DNA of 44,458 nt from JACDDK01 sp038198445 (GTDB lineage Bacteria > Actinomycetota > Rubrobacteria > Rubrobacterales > Rubrobacteraceae). The position numbers and the translations under genes were made by a program. The notes beneath the pieces are model-generated. The model ran no database searches. It saw nothing but the letters and a program-made list of their open reading frames with translations, and was not told the origin of the DNA. The stretch's first letter is position 1, and the number at the start of each line of letters is the position of its first letter. The stretch covers positions 1 through 44,458 of the forward strand of contig JBBPZZ010000081.1 of the NCBI GenBank assembly GCA_038198445.1, given 5' to 3'. This document shows, piece after piece, positions 31,918 to 41,445 of the stretch.

Positions 31918-32298
31918 TACGGCGCGACGACTCGGCCTGGAGCGTTCGGCCGCGGCAGACTAACAGGCTGGAGAAACGAAGACGAGTACGCGGAAAGCTC
32001 CGCTGCGTGGCGTTCCGGTCGGCGTTGGTTGATCGCGAGCCCGAAGAGTCCAGCATCGAGGGTTGACAAAATTTCTGGATGACGCTGGCCGACGTCGCCG
32101 GTGTTGGCGCCGGTCCCCTGGTTGATCTGCTATCTGTGTCGTAACGTACTGATGCAGAGGAACAAAAACTGTACAACTAACCATATATTAATCCTGACGG
32201 TACCTGGCAGACCTTGTGCCTGCCAGGGTAGCCGGGAAAACAAAAGTGTACATGCGCCTGGGCAAGGGGGAATATTGCTCTTAGGAGGGAGGATAGCC
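31918..32298. other. Long spacer before the PAS-GGDEF-EAL locus
   Basis: No gene is seen. The right half is AT-richer (32165-32195) and may hold a promoter, though no good pair is evident; an isolated TTGACA at about 32062 lacks a partner. A perfect stem CCTGGCAG (32203-32210) / CTGCCAGG (32220-32227) is followed by GTAGCCGGGAAAAC. A very strong AGGAGGGAGG ends the stretch. Confidence 0.4.
32203..32227 (+). other. 8-bp stem-loop in the leader of the GGDEF-EAL locus
   Basis: CCTGGCAG and CTGCCAGG form a perfect stem with a 9-base loop, followed by GGTAGCCGGG-like sequence. There is no T-tract. It may be a leader RNA element; it lacks the conserved core of the known cyclic-di-GMP riboswitch. 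Confidence 0.3.
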
Positions 32299-32397
32299 AT
32301 GTTGAACGAGGTTTACGAGCGAGGTTTCTCAGAAGGCTTCGTCCCGCGAAATCCGCGCGGGTACGCCTCGGTTCACCGAAGAGTGTCTTGTCCTTGA
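32299..32397 (+). CDS. 32-residue ORF coupled to the PAS-GGDEF-EAL gene
   Basis: AGGAGGGAGGA lies just before ATG 32299, the best ribosome-binding site at this locus. The frame gives 32 residues (MLNEVYERGFSEGFVPRNPR...) and ends at TGA 32395-32397, overlapping a TTG start of the PAS frame by 10 bases. It is either a leader peptide or the true N-terminus of the sensor, separated by a further frameshift. Confidence 0.4.
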   Translation: MLNEVYERGFSEGFVPRNPRGYASVHRRVSCP

Positions 32398-34646
32398 ACG
32401 GTCCTCTGGAAAATATGGGGCGTCTCAGGTCGGCTTTCGAGGGGGCGGCCGTTGGCATAGTTATAAAAGACATCGAGGGAAGACCGCTGCAGTCCAACCC
32501 TGCCTTCCGCAAAATGCTCGGCTACGAGGAAGGAGAGCTCCAGGCGATGCTCCGCCGGGACTTTACCCATCCCGAGGACGCAGACGAGGACACCGAACTC
32601 TACGCGGAGCTACTGCGCGGTGAGCGCGAGAGGTTCCAGATCGAGAAGCGCTACGTCAAAAAGGAGGCGACATCATGTGGGGCCGGCTCTCGGTTTCCCG
32701 CATCGAAGGCGCCGGGGGAGAACCGCCTCTTGCCGTGGGCGTGGTCGAGGACATAAGCGAGCTAAAGAGGGCCGAGGCGGCTCTCGGGGCCTCCGAGACT
32801 CGGTTCAGGGCGGTCGTCGAGCAGTCGCCCCTCTCCATCCACGTCTTTGCTCCCGACGGCCGCTCCATAAGGGCCAATGACTCCTGGAACCAGTTGTGGT
32901 ATCTCGATGAGGGCGAGGAGCCGGAGGGCGCCAACGTCTTCGAAGACGAGCAGTTGCGCGTGGCGGGCTTGCTGCCATACGTGAGCAACGGCGTGTCCGG
33001 TACCGGGGCGAAGATACCGCCGATGCTTTTCGACCCGGCGCGTGTCGGGCGGGAGGGCGAGCCCCGGTGGCTGGAGGGGGTGATCTACCCGCTCAGGGAT
33101 GCTTCCGGGGAGATCAGCGAGGTGACGCTCATGCTCGAAGACGTTACCGAGCGCAAGGCGCTGGAGGATAGACTCGCCCACCAGGCCCTCCACGACCCCC
33201 TGACCAACCTGCCTAATCGGACGCTGTTCCTGGACAGACTCGGCCAGGCTTTCGCCCGCTTGCGGCGGCGCTCCGAACAGGATGCCGTCCGGGATGAGGG
33301 ACAGGGTGCCGTGGACGAGGCCGGATGGGACGTCGCCCCTTACCGGGGTTCGCATCAGGAGGGGATCGCGGTACTTTTCCTCGATCTGGATCAACTCAAA
33401 AACGTCAACGACTCTTTGGGCCACGATGCCGGCGACAGGCTACTCGTCGAAGTCGCCCGGCGACTCGGGGGCCGTCTCAGGCCCACCGACACTCTCGCGA
33501 GGCTCGCCGGAGACGAGTTCGTCATCCTGGTCGAAGAGGTGGACGAGGCGGAAGCCGTTCGGGCGGCCGAGAGGATTATCCAGGGGGCCGGCACCCCGTA
33601 CACCATCGCGGGACAGGAGATCTTCGTCTCGATCAGCGTTGGTATTGCTTTGGGTGGAAGAGACATTTTCGATGCCCGGCAGCCGCTGGGGCAACCCGTG
33701 GACCACGAAGCCGAGATGTTGCTTAGGCATGCGGACCTCGCCATGTACGAGGCCAAAAAGCGTGGGAAGGCCCGCCACGTTCTCTACGAGGATCGGATGG
33801 GCCAGGAGGCCAGCACGCGTCTCAAGATCGAGAGCGACCTCAGGCGCGCTCAGTAATCAGGAGATCGAACTCTACTACCAGCCCAAGGTATCCCTGGAGA
33901 GCGGCGGCGTCGTGGGGGTGGAGGCGCTTGCGAGGTGGCGTCATCCCGAACGGGGCATCGTGCTGCCGGCCGAGTTTATAGGGCTCGCCGAGCAGACGGG
34001 CCTGATCGTCGAGCTTGGCTACCAGGTGCTGAGAATGGCGCTCCAGCAGGCGAGGGAATGGCGCCAACACTGGCGGGAACGCCGGCGGGCGGCGGACGTG
34101 GAGGTTTCTCTGCCAGCAGTGTGGGTGAACCTTTCGGCCCGCCAGTTTCACGAGCCCGATCTCGCAAGCCGTATACGTGGGATCCTCGCCGAGACGGGCG
34201 TCGAGCCGGAGGCCCTGGGCCTCGAAATAACCGAGAGCATCCTCGTCGAGGATGCCAGCCCATCCGTGTCGCTGCTTGAGGACCTCAAAAGCCTCGGGGT
34301 GAAGCTGGCCGTGGATGACTTCGGGACCGGCTATTCCTCGCTAAGCTACCTGGCGCGCCTGCCCGTGGACTACCTCAAGATAGATCGCTCGTTCGTCGCC
34401 GATCTTGGTTCCGTTGCCGGAAACGCTGTTCGGAGGGATAATGGAAGCGCGACGATAGTCTCCGCGGTGATAGGCCTGGCGCGGGCGATGGGAATGAAGG
34501 TGGTCGCGGAGGGCGTCGAGACCGAAGGCCAACTCTCGCTCTTGAGGGAAATGGGCTGCGACCTCGCCCAAGGCTACCATTTTGCAAAACCTCTACCGGT
34601 CGAGCAGGCCTCGGCGTACCTGGCTGCCCGTGCCGCCAGTGGATGA
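32388..34646 (+). pseudogene. PAS-PAS-GGDEF-EAL cyclic-di-GMP protein gene with two frameshifts
   Basis: Homology continues through three frames. Frame 1 (32388 to about 32666) encodes a PAS domain (FEGAAVGIVIKDIEG, NPAFRKMLGYEEGEL). One G is missing near 32666, after which MWGRLSVSRIEGAGGE resumes the PAS C-terminus and leads to a second PAS and a diguanylate cyclase domain whose signature is AGDEF (LARLAGDEFVILVEE). Two bases are missing in a CGCG run near 33848, giving TAA at 33854; the EAL domain continues in another frame (YYQPKVSLESGG, VEALARWRHPE, DDFGTGYSSLSYL, VAEGVET) to 34646. An undamaged version would make and/or hydrolyse cyclic di-GMP. As it stands, only separate pieces could be made. 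Confidence 0.85.
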
Positions 34647-34693
34647 CCGCCAACGGGTCTCGGAGCTTCTGGAACGTACTCGGAAGGGGTTGT

Positions 34694-35668
34694 TCAGTCG
34701 CTCTTTAGCTCGGCCTGGTCTTCGTGCTGGGGCGGGTGCAGTTCGAGGAAAGTCTGGGTTACGTCGGGCATCTGGTTGCCTATCTCCTCCGTTATGCGGG
34801 AGATGAGGTCTTCGATCTGGTCGGTGTCCATGTCGTCGGCGACGTGGATCTCCGCGTTGACGAGCACGGAGTCCGGTCCCAGGTGCATCGTCAGCAGGCG
34901 CACGATGTCGTTTACTTCTTCGAAGCCGGTGACGGCCTCGCGCAGCCGCTCCTCGTCCTCGGGCGGCACCGCTTCGCCAAGCAGTAGGGCGCGCGAGTCC
35001 CTGCCAAGCTCGAAGGCGACGAAGACCAACACCAACCCGATGCTGATAGAGGCGATCCCGTCGAAGGCGTGGTTGCCGGTCACCTCGCTCAACAACAGTC
35101 CGGCGAACGCGATGAGAAGCCCCACGAGCGCCGCCGTATCCTCATACAGCGGTACCTTCATCGTCGTGTTGCGCGTGGTCTTGAAGTGCTCCCGGAAAGT
35201 GCGGTTACCTTCTTGCGCGGCCTTCTTGAACTCTCGCACGGTTACCACCAGAGAAATGCCCTCGAAGACGAATGAAACACCCAAGACTATGTAGCCGGCC
35301 AGAAACGAGCTACTCTCACCGCTCGAACCTTCGAGAATCTTCGAGACGCCCTCGTAGAACGAGAATACCGCGCCCGCCACGAAGAGGCCGACGGCGACGA
35401 TCAGTGACCAGAAAAAGCGGTCCTTCCCGTAGCCGTAAGGATGCGTCCGGTCCGGCTCGCTCTTCGATGAGCGCAGGCTAACCAGCAGGAACACCTGGTT
35501 GACCGTGTCGGCCACCGAATGCGCGCCCTCGGCCAGGAGCCCGGCGCTTCCCGTAATGAACCCGGCGATGAACTTGGAGATGGTGATCAGGAGGTTGGCG
35601 GTGAATGCCGCGTAGACGGCCTTCTTCGTCCCGCTGTCGCCGCCGCCCGATTCGCCGTTCTTCGCCAT
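34694..35668 (-). CDS. Cation diffusion facilitator (CDF) metal transporter
   Basis: About 324 residues with the CDF plan of six TM helices and a C-terminal cytoplasmic metal-sensing domain. The metal site is visible as AEGAHSVADTVNQVFLL in TM2 (HxxxD) and YEDTAALVGLLIAF in TM5, with the HPYGYGKDRFFW loop between TM2 and TM3. It exports divalent metals (Zn, Fe, Mn or similar) against protons. ATG 35668 with AGGAACGG is preferred to the GTG at 35698. It is convergent with the GGDEF-EAL locus. Confidence 0.88.
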   Translation of the reverse strand: MAKNGESGGGDSGTKKAVYAAFTANLLITISKFIAGFITGSAGLLAEGAHSVADTVNQVFLLVSLRSSKSEPDRTHPYGYGKDRFFWSLIVAVGLFVAGAVFSFYEGVSKILEGSSGESSSFLAGYIVLGVSFVFEGISLVVTVREFKKAAQEGNRTFREHFKTTRNTTMKVPLYEDTAALVGLLIAFAGLLLSEVTGNHAFDGIASISIGLVLVFVAFELGRDSRALLLGEAVPPEDEERLREAVTGFEEVNDIVRLLTMHLGPDSVLVNAEIHVADDMDTDQIEDLISRITEEIGNQMPDVTQTFLELHPPQHEDQAELKSD

Positions 35669-35770
35669 GTCACCGTTCCTAGATAAGAGGTCCCGCACGG
35701 CAATTATTGCAGAAAGTCCGCCATACTAAACCGCGAGACGTATTTATGCGCGGTTGCTACCGCTTTAGAC

Positions 35771-36550
35771 TCAACCGTCCTGGTCCCGGTCGTAGCGCAA
35801 CGGCACTACTTTGATGGGAATAGATAGGTCCCGCAACTCCGTCACATGGGCCTCCTCGACCCCCGAGTCTACGACCACGAGATCGAACTCGCGCAAAGGG
35901 GCGAGACGGTGGAGGGCGCGCTTGCTGAACTTGGTGTGGTCGACCAGCATAATGCGGCGTTCGGAAGCCTCCATCATCGCCCGTTTGACTTTTACCTCTT
36001 GCTGATGCTGGTGCAGCGCGTAGGCCCCGGACACCGCCGCGGTCGAGACAAAACAGATATCGGCGTTCAACGAGGCTATCGCCTGTTCGCAGATCACCCC
36101 GAGGTATGAGTTGTAACCGGGCGAGTACTCGCCGCCAAGCGAGATGAGGTTTATGCTCCTCGTGCTGCTCAGCTCGTGAAGAGCCGTTCTGAAATTGGTG
36201 ATGACCGTAAGAGGAGCTTTGGCGGGCAACAGTTCGGCCAAAGCCAGCGCCGTCGTGGAGTCGTCCAGCATTATCGACTGGCCGGGCTCCACCAGCGTCA
36301 GCGCGAACCGGGCGATCGCCTCTTTCTCTCTCTTCGCCATCCGGAGCCGGTACGCTACAGTGCTCTCGAAGAAACTGGACGGCGGGGCCGTAACCCGGCC
36401 CCGCATCTTCCTTAGCACGCCCTGGCTCGTCAGCTCGTCCAGGTCCCGGTGTATGGTCATCACGCTTACCCCGAACAACTCCGCAAGATCCTTGGCGGCA
36501 ACGGAACCTTGCTTTAGAACGTGCTCGAATATCCGCTCCTGGCGCCGCAC
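35771..36550 (-). CDS. DeoR-family transcriptional regulator
   Basis: The 259-residue protein has an N-terminal winged helix (AAKDLAELFGVSVMTIHRDL, about residues 18-37) and a DeoR C-terminal sugar-phosphate-sensing domain with MLDDSTTALALAELL, SLGGEY and STAAVSGAYALH. DeoR proteins repress sugar catabolic genes until a phosphorylated sugar binds. GTG start at 36550, with possible upstream extension that lacks a standard start. It is divergent from the FGGY kinase across 387 bases and probably regulates it. Confidence 0.88.
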   Translation of the reverse strand: MRRQERIFEHVLKQGSVAAKDLAELFGVSVMTIHRDLDELTSQGVLRKMRGRVTAPPSSFFESTVAYRLRMAKREKEAIARFALTLVEPGQSIMLDDSTTALALAELLPAKAPLTVITNFRTALHELSSTRSINLISLGGEYSPGYNSYLGVICEQAIASLNADICFVSTAAVSGAYALHQHQQEVKVKRAMMEASERRIMLVDHTKFSKRALHRLAPLREFDLVVVDSGVEEAHVTELRDLSIPIKVVPLRYDRDQDG

Positions 36551-36937
36551 CGGCCCGGACCTGCCCGCGTTGGAACCCGCTCCTGTTGGATCAGCTATCT
36601 TCGGCGCTCCTCGTGATTTGCATGCGGCAATTCTACACCGTCAGGCACAACCTACAGCACCTTTCGCGCTCAGTTGTAATGACCTCTATCTCGTATTAGA
36701 GACGACTATTATTGTGTTATCCTGCGACGAGGAAAGGCAGGACCTCTGAGACCGTGGTCGAGGAGTGTAACGAGGGTGGGAGGTGTTCGGCCATGTAAAC
36801 GTGACGGAACCTCGGGGCGGCTCTTGTCCCATGTGGTGGGTTCGGCCTGATGCGGCGAGAGAACGAGCCGATTCGTGGCTGAGTGCGGGCGCAACCAACG
36901 AAGTGAATACGGTCGAGGCGGAGGAGTTAAGCAGGTC
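36551..36937. promoter_or_regulatory. Divergent regulatory spacer between deoR-type and FGGY kinase genes
   Basis: No gene is seen. A minus-strand TAGAAT near 36631 may be the regulator's -10. An AT-rich part (36675-36725) contains CTCTA-N8-TAGAG (about 36690-36707) and TATTATTG, plausible promoter and operator for the kinase. The remaining about 200 bases to the kinase are GC-rich, implying a long untranslated leader or a closer unseen promoter. Confidence 0.35.
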
Positions 36938-38443
36938 ATGAGCCCTTACTTGTTGGGAATAGACAGCGGAAACACGAGCACGAAGGCGGTCGTGTTCGAC
37001 GAGGAAGGTTACGAGCGGGGTGTGGGCAGCGTCAACAACACGCAGATGAACCCCCAACCGCGCTGGGTCGAGCAGGATATGAACACTGTCTGGGAGAACA
37101 CGCAGAGTGCGATCCGGGAGGCTATTTTAGCGGCGAAGATAGACGGCGGTGAGATCTCCGCGGTCGGAATGTCGGGCCACGGGGACGGCATCTATCTCCT
37201 TGACGAGGGCGGAGATCCGGTACGCGCCGGTATCCAGTCCATGGACTCCAGGGCCTACAAGTTGCTCGAGCGCTGGAACGAGTCGGGCGTGGGCGACAGG
37301 GTGCTGGAGTTCAACGGCCAGCGGCCTTTCGCGGCGCTGCCGCCGGTCCTCCTTGCGTGGTTCAAAGAGAACCAGCCGGAGGTGCTGGAGAAGACGCGCT
37401 GGGCCGTGTACGTGAAGGATTGGCTCCGGTACAAGCTAACCGGCGAGTTCGCCACCGACCCCTCTGAGGCGAGCAGCGGCTTTACCGACGTTAGAACCCA
37501 GGACTACGGCGACGAAGCGTTCTCCATCTACGACCTCGAAGAAGCCCGGGGGATGCTGCCTCCCATAGTCGGCTGCACCGAGGTGGTTGGCGAGGTAACT
37601 CAGGAAGCCGCCCGCCTTACGGGGCTCAAGCCTGGGACGCCGGTCGTCAGCGGGGCGCACGACGTGGACTGCTCCTCCGTGGGCGTCGGCTGCGTAGAGC
37701 CCGGCGACCTGACCATGATCGCCGGAACCTGGTCCATAAACGAGGTCGTCAACGACGAACCGACCTTCAATGAGGGCGCGGCCTGCCGCAACTTCGTCGA
37801 GCCGGGCTTGTACCTCAACATGTCCGCCTCCCCGACGAGCGCCACGAACCTGGAGTGGTTCGTGCAGCGCATGTGCCCGATGGAAGTGAAGTACTCAAGG
37901 GAGATCGGGGCCTCACCCTTCGCGTTCGTGAACCGGGAAGTCGAGCAGGTGATGAACGAGGAGCCGCGCGTCTTCTACCATCCGTTCCTCTACTCCTCTC
38001 CGCACGGCGACGACGCCACCGGTGGCTTCTTCGGCCTGCGCGGCTGGCACACCCGCGGTCATTTGCTGCGCGCCCTCCTCGAAGGCACCGTCTTCAACCA
38101 CAAGACCCACGTGGACATCCTCAGAAACGCCTTCGATGTAAAGCGCATCCGGCTCACGGGCGGGGGCTCCAGCAGCCAGGTCTGGTCTCAGATGTTCGCC
38201 GACGCCCTGAACGAGACCGTTGAGGTCACCGGAGCCGGGGAGACGGGGGCTTTGGGCGCGGCGCTGTGCGCCGGGGTCGGGACCGGTGTCTACGACTCGC
38301 TCACCGACGCCACCGGGAGCGTTGTGCGACGGTTCCGCATCCACGAGCCCGACGCGCGGACCAGCGAACGCTATGCCGAAGCCTACGAGACCTTCATGGG
38401 TCTCGTGGAAGCCCTGGGACCCGTCTGGTCTCGCACGGGATAA
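36938..38443 (+). CDS. FGGY-family carbohydrate kinase
   Basis: The 501-residue protein has both FGGY domains: N-terminal phosphate loop LLGIDSGNTSTKAVVFD, substrate region MSGHGDGIYLLD, the catalytic Asp in SGAHDVDCSS, and the C-terminal nucleotide site LTGGGSSSQVWSQMFAD and GAGETGALGAAL. The His-Asp in the catalytic motif is closer to the L-xylulokinase/erythritol-kinase branch than to glycerol kinase. It phosphorylates a sugar or polyol. ATG 36938 is chosen because the fold begins immediately after it. Likely controlled by the divergent DeoR protein. Confidence 0.88.
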   Translation: MSPYLLGIDSGNTSTKAVVFDEEGYERGVGSVNNTQMNPQPRWVEQDMNTVWENTQSAIREAILAAKIDGGEISAVGMSGHGDGIYLLDEGGDPVRAGIQSMDSRAYKLLERWNESGVGDRVLEFNGQRPFAALPPVLLAWFKENQPEVLEKTRWAVYVKDWLRYKLTGEFATDPSEASSGFTDVRTQDYGDEAFSIYDLEEARGMLPPIVGCTEVVGEVTQEAARLTGLKPGTPVVSGAHDVDCSSVGVGCVEPGDLTMIAGTWSINEVVNDEPTFNEGAACRNFVEPGLYLNMSASPTSATNLEWFVQRMCPMEVKYSREIGASPFAFVNREVEQVMNEEPRVFYHPFLYSSPHGDDATGGFFGLRGWHTRGHLLRALLEGTVFNHKTHVDILRNAFDVKRIRLTGGGSSSQVWSQMFADALNETVEVTGAGETGALGAALCAGVGTGVYDSLTDATGSVVRRFRIHEPDARTSERYAEAYETFMGLVEALGPVWSRTG

Positions 38444-38459
38444 TCGAAGGTCGCTGATC

Positions 38460-38480
38460 GGGGCCGCCTTCCGCGGCCCC
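38460..38480 (+). terminator. Hairpin terminator after the FGGY kinase
   Basis: GGGGCCGC (38460-38467) pairs perfectly with GCGGCCCC (38473-38480) around CTTCC, 17 bases past the stop. There is no T-tract. Confidence 0.5.
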
Positions 38481-38755
38481 GGCGGTAATTCGGAATCACT
38501 TTGCGCCGGGTCCGGCGTAAGGCCTTTTGCGGCCACCCTTGTCGCCGGGCTTTGAAAATCTTCGGTTCGCGCCGAAGTGGGAACCGGGCTTGGTCCGGAG
38601 CCTCTCACGCGGGTGGGCCAGCGCGAAAAGACGCGCGTCGTCTGCCGGACATCCGTGGGCGCATACCGGTAGTTTTTAGGAGGGCTGCGCTAAAGTTATC
38701 CCCGGTTTGTGCCGATACAAAAGTGGCGGCGCGAACACCTTGAGTTGGGAAAGAT
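38481..38755. other. Spacer between the FGGY kinase and the kinase pseudogene
   Basis: No gene or clear promoter is seen. A small hairpin CTTCGGTTCGCGCCGAAG occurs at about 38559-38576. AGGAGGG at about 38680 has no start codon at a suitable distance. Confidence 0.4.
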
Positions 38756-41019
38756 ATTAATCTCAGACAGAGACTGAACACGGCGGAGGCCAGGCTGAAC
38801 GTGGGTTTCGCGCTTTTGCTGGCGATGCTGTTGTTGCTGGCTGGCGTCGTGACGTATGAGTCCCATCAGATCTCCGCCGTCTACCTCGAAAGGCAGGAGC
38901 AGGCCGCCAACCTCTACTAGTACGCGGACAAGTTGGAGATCGACCTGCTCGACATGGAGACTGGAAAGCGCGGCTATCTTCTGAACCACGACGACAGCTT
39001 CCTGGAACCCTACAATATGGGCCGGAGCAACTTCGAAGACGACTTCCGGGCCGCCCAGCGGCAAAATACGCTCAACGGTGTAACCCTCATCGACACCGGG
39101 TCCTTCGACGAACTGCAGTCGCGATACGAAGGCATATCCAAACTCTTTCAGAATCAGATAAGCAGCGCGCGCGATGGCGTGACGGACCCTAAAAAGCTGC
39201 AACTCAAAGAGGGCAAGACCAGGGTGGACAGCGCCCGCCAGACGTTGAAAAAACTCCAGGATCGGGCGTTCGAAAGACGGACGGCCTCGCGGGACAAGAC
39301 CACCGCCGCGGCCCGAAAAGAGGAGGCGCTGTCGCTCGGCCTGGGCGCTCTGGCGTTGCTAACAGGGATCATCTCGCTGCTATATGTGCGGCGCGGTGTG
39401 ATCTCTCCTATGCGGAAACTGAGAGATCGCGCCCTCGCCACCACCGGTCTCCTTCGGATACAGAGCATAGACTTCGACCTCCACCTGGCGGTAGAGGAAA
39501 CGGCCGCGCTGCTCGCTGAAAGGGCGCACTCCAGAGACCTTGAGCTTGCCACCCTGATCGAATACGACGTACCCTCTGCCCTCAGGGGAGACCCCGGACG
39601 GATCCGTCAGGTCCTGACCAACCTGATCGGGAACGCCATTAAATTCACCGAGAAGGGAGAGGTCGTTATACGGGTCGAGCTTGCCGGGAGGAGGGGGATT
39701 CCTTGCGCGTGCGGTTCTCTGTCTCGGATACCAGTATAGGCATGAACGAGGATCAACAAGACCGCATCTTCGAGTCCTTCACCCAGGCCGACACCTCAAC
39801 CACCCGCCGCTACGGCGGCACGGGGCTCGGGCTCTCTATCTCCCGGCGACTGGTCGAGATGATGGGCGGCAGTATGAGCGTGAAGAGCGAGCCTGGGGTG
39901 GGCAGCACCTTCTCCTTCGAGCTACCGCTGAAAAGATCGGCCGCCGCGTTGCGTCCAGCGCCGAAGTCGCACGGAAGTCTGGACGGCGCGCGCGTCCTCG
40001 TCGTGGACGACAACGAGACGAACCGCAAGATCCTGACGAAGCAGCTATCTTCCTGGGGACTTCGCAACTCGCAAGTCCCGAGCGCGCAGGACGCGCTGGA
40101 ATAGTTGCGCGCCGCGTCCCGCGCCGGTGATCCGTACAACCTCGGCGTCCTGGACATGCAGATGCTGGGTATGGACGGCCTGGAACTCGCCCGTCACGTA
40201 AAGGAAGACCCGAAGATCTCCGGCGCCCGGCTTGTGCTCCTGACGTCGATGGGCCGGCGCGGCGAAGGCAAGGAGGCCAGAGATAGCGGTATATCCGCCT
40301 ACCTCACCAAACCCGTAAAGCAGTCCGAACTCTACGACGCCATATGCGCCGTCATGGGATCCAAGACCCAAGAACCAGACGAGGCGGAGCTTGTCACCCG
40401 GCACAGCATCCGCGAGGATCGCCAGCGTTCCAGGACGCATTTCCTGCTCACCGAGGACAATCTGGTGAACCAGAAAGTGGCCTCGAAGATGCTGGAGAAG
40501 CTCGGCTACCGGGTAGACGTGGCGAACGATGGGTTCGAAGCTCTGGATGCGCTTTTGCGTTCCACCTACGCCGCCGTCCTCATGGACGTGCAGATGCCCG
40601 GCATGGGCGGGTATGAGGCGACCGCGGAGATACGCCGCCGCGAGACACTGGCGGAGTCTGCCGGGCAGCCCAACCGGCGGATTACGATCATAGCCATGAC
40701 GGCGAATGCCATGCAGGGAGACCGGGAGAAATCCCTGGACGCCGGGATGGACGATTACCTATCCAAGCCTGTGAAGTCCGAGGATCTCGCCGAGGTCCTC
40801 AAACGCTGGACGGGTGGCCCGGCGACGGAGGAAACGGACCCTGAGGAGGGAATCGAGACCTCATCTTCACCGGAGGAGGCCGTGGACTCCAACATGCTCG
40901 AAAACTTGCGCGACCTGGGCGGAGATGACGAGGACCTTCTCTCCGAGCAGACCGACTCACAAAGTGCGCGGCACATGGGTGGAGCACCCTTGACGGAATC
41001 AAACTGTAAGTATCATTGA
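38756..41019 (+). pseudogene. Hybrid histidine kinase gene, multiply damaged (CHASE3, HATPase, two REC)
   Basis: The frame begins without a normal start, with a TM helix (LNVGFALLLAMLLLLAGVV), then a CHASE3-type sensor (LLDMETGKRGYLLNHDD) interrupted by TAG at 38918-38920. A second TM (about 39340-39390) leads into RRGVISPMRKLRDRA, which jumps directly to SIDFDLHLAVEETAALLAE, a segment that normally follows the HisKA domain. The phosphoacceptor His domain is therefore missing. The ATPase domain (RQVLTNLIGNAIKFTE) suffers a one-base loss near 39684-39700, continuing in another frame (GGTGLGLSISRRLVEMMGG). Receiver 1 (LVVDDNETNRKIL) is cut by TAG at 40102-40104, receiver 2 (LMDVQMPGMGGYEA) is whole, and the terminal HPt-like part is truncated. 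Non-functional as a kinase. Confidence 0.88.
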
Positions 41020-41445
41020 AGCGGAAACGTAAGGTAAGCTCTGTGTAGTATCGGGTCGATGAGGAACGGTGGGCCTCTGACGGGAAAGGAATCTGCGAGC
41101 ACCTTGCAGCCGCTCGTCCGCAAGACCGTAGACCGGATGTAGTTGGTTCTGTAGGACCACTCGAATTACGCCTTCGGACCGATGGCAGGACGCGGGCCGC
41201 ACAATAAGCTGACCTCGTAGGAAAAGGGCATAGGTCGAGAGGTTGGTGGTGCGGATGCTGCCAGAGAGGAGCAGGACCAGCAAGAAGTAGGGACAGAAAG
41301 ATAATCGCCGAAGCAAACCTGGAAGAAACCGTCTTTGGGCTGGGCTTCGTCGCGTGGTTCGTGTGGGTGGGGATCTTTCTGTCGCACAGTCGCCAAAGCG
41401 TGGCGTACGTGAAACGCCCGGATCAAAGCAACAAACGAGGTAAAA
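41020..41445. other. Stretch without a recognisable gene before the DUF4386-like gene
   Basis: Open frames exist on both strands (for example the minus frame across 40999-41316 with a hydrophobic start) but none has a start signal or a family I recognise. A plus frame around 41315-41400 encodes one hydrophobic helix (FGLGFVAWFVWVGIF) without a start codon. The stretch may hold decayed sequence. Confidence 0.35.

Noticed and set aside
32203..32270. Cyclic-di-GMP (GEMM-I) riboswitch before the GGDEF-EAL locus
   Set aside because: The GGTAGCCGGG-like string is suggestive, but the conserved GGCAAACC and GACGCAAAGC blocks are not present in the right order.
10857..40104. Genome-wide recoding of TAG
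   Set aside because: Intact genes such as murE, pyrF and ruvB end in TAG, so it acts as a normal stop here.
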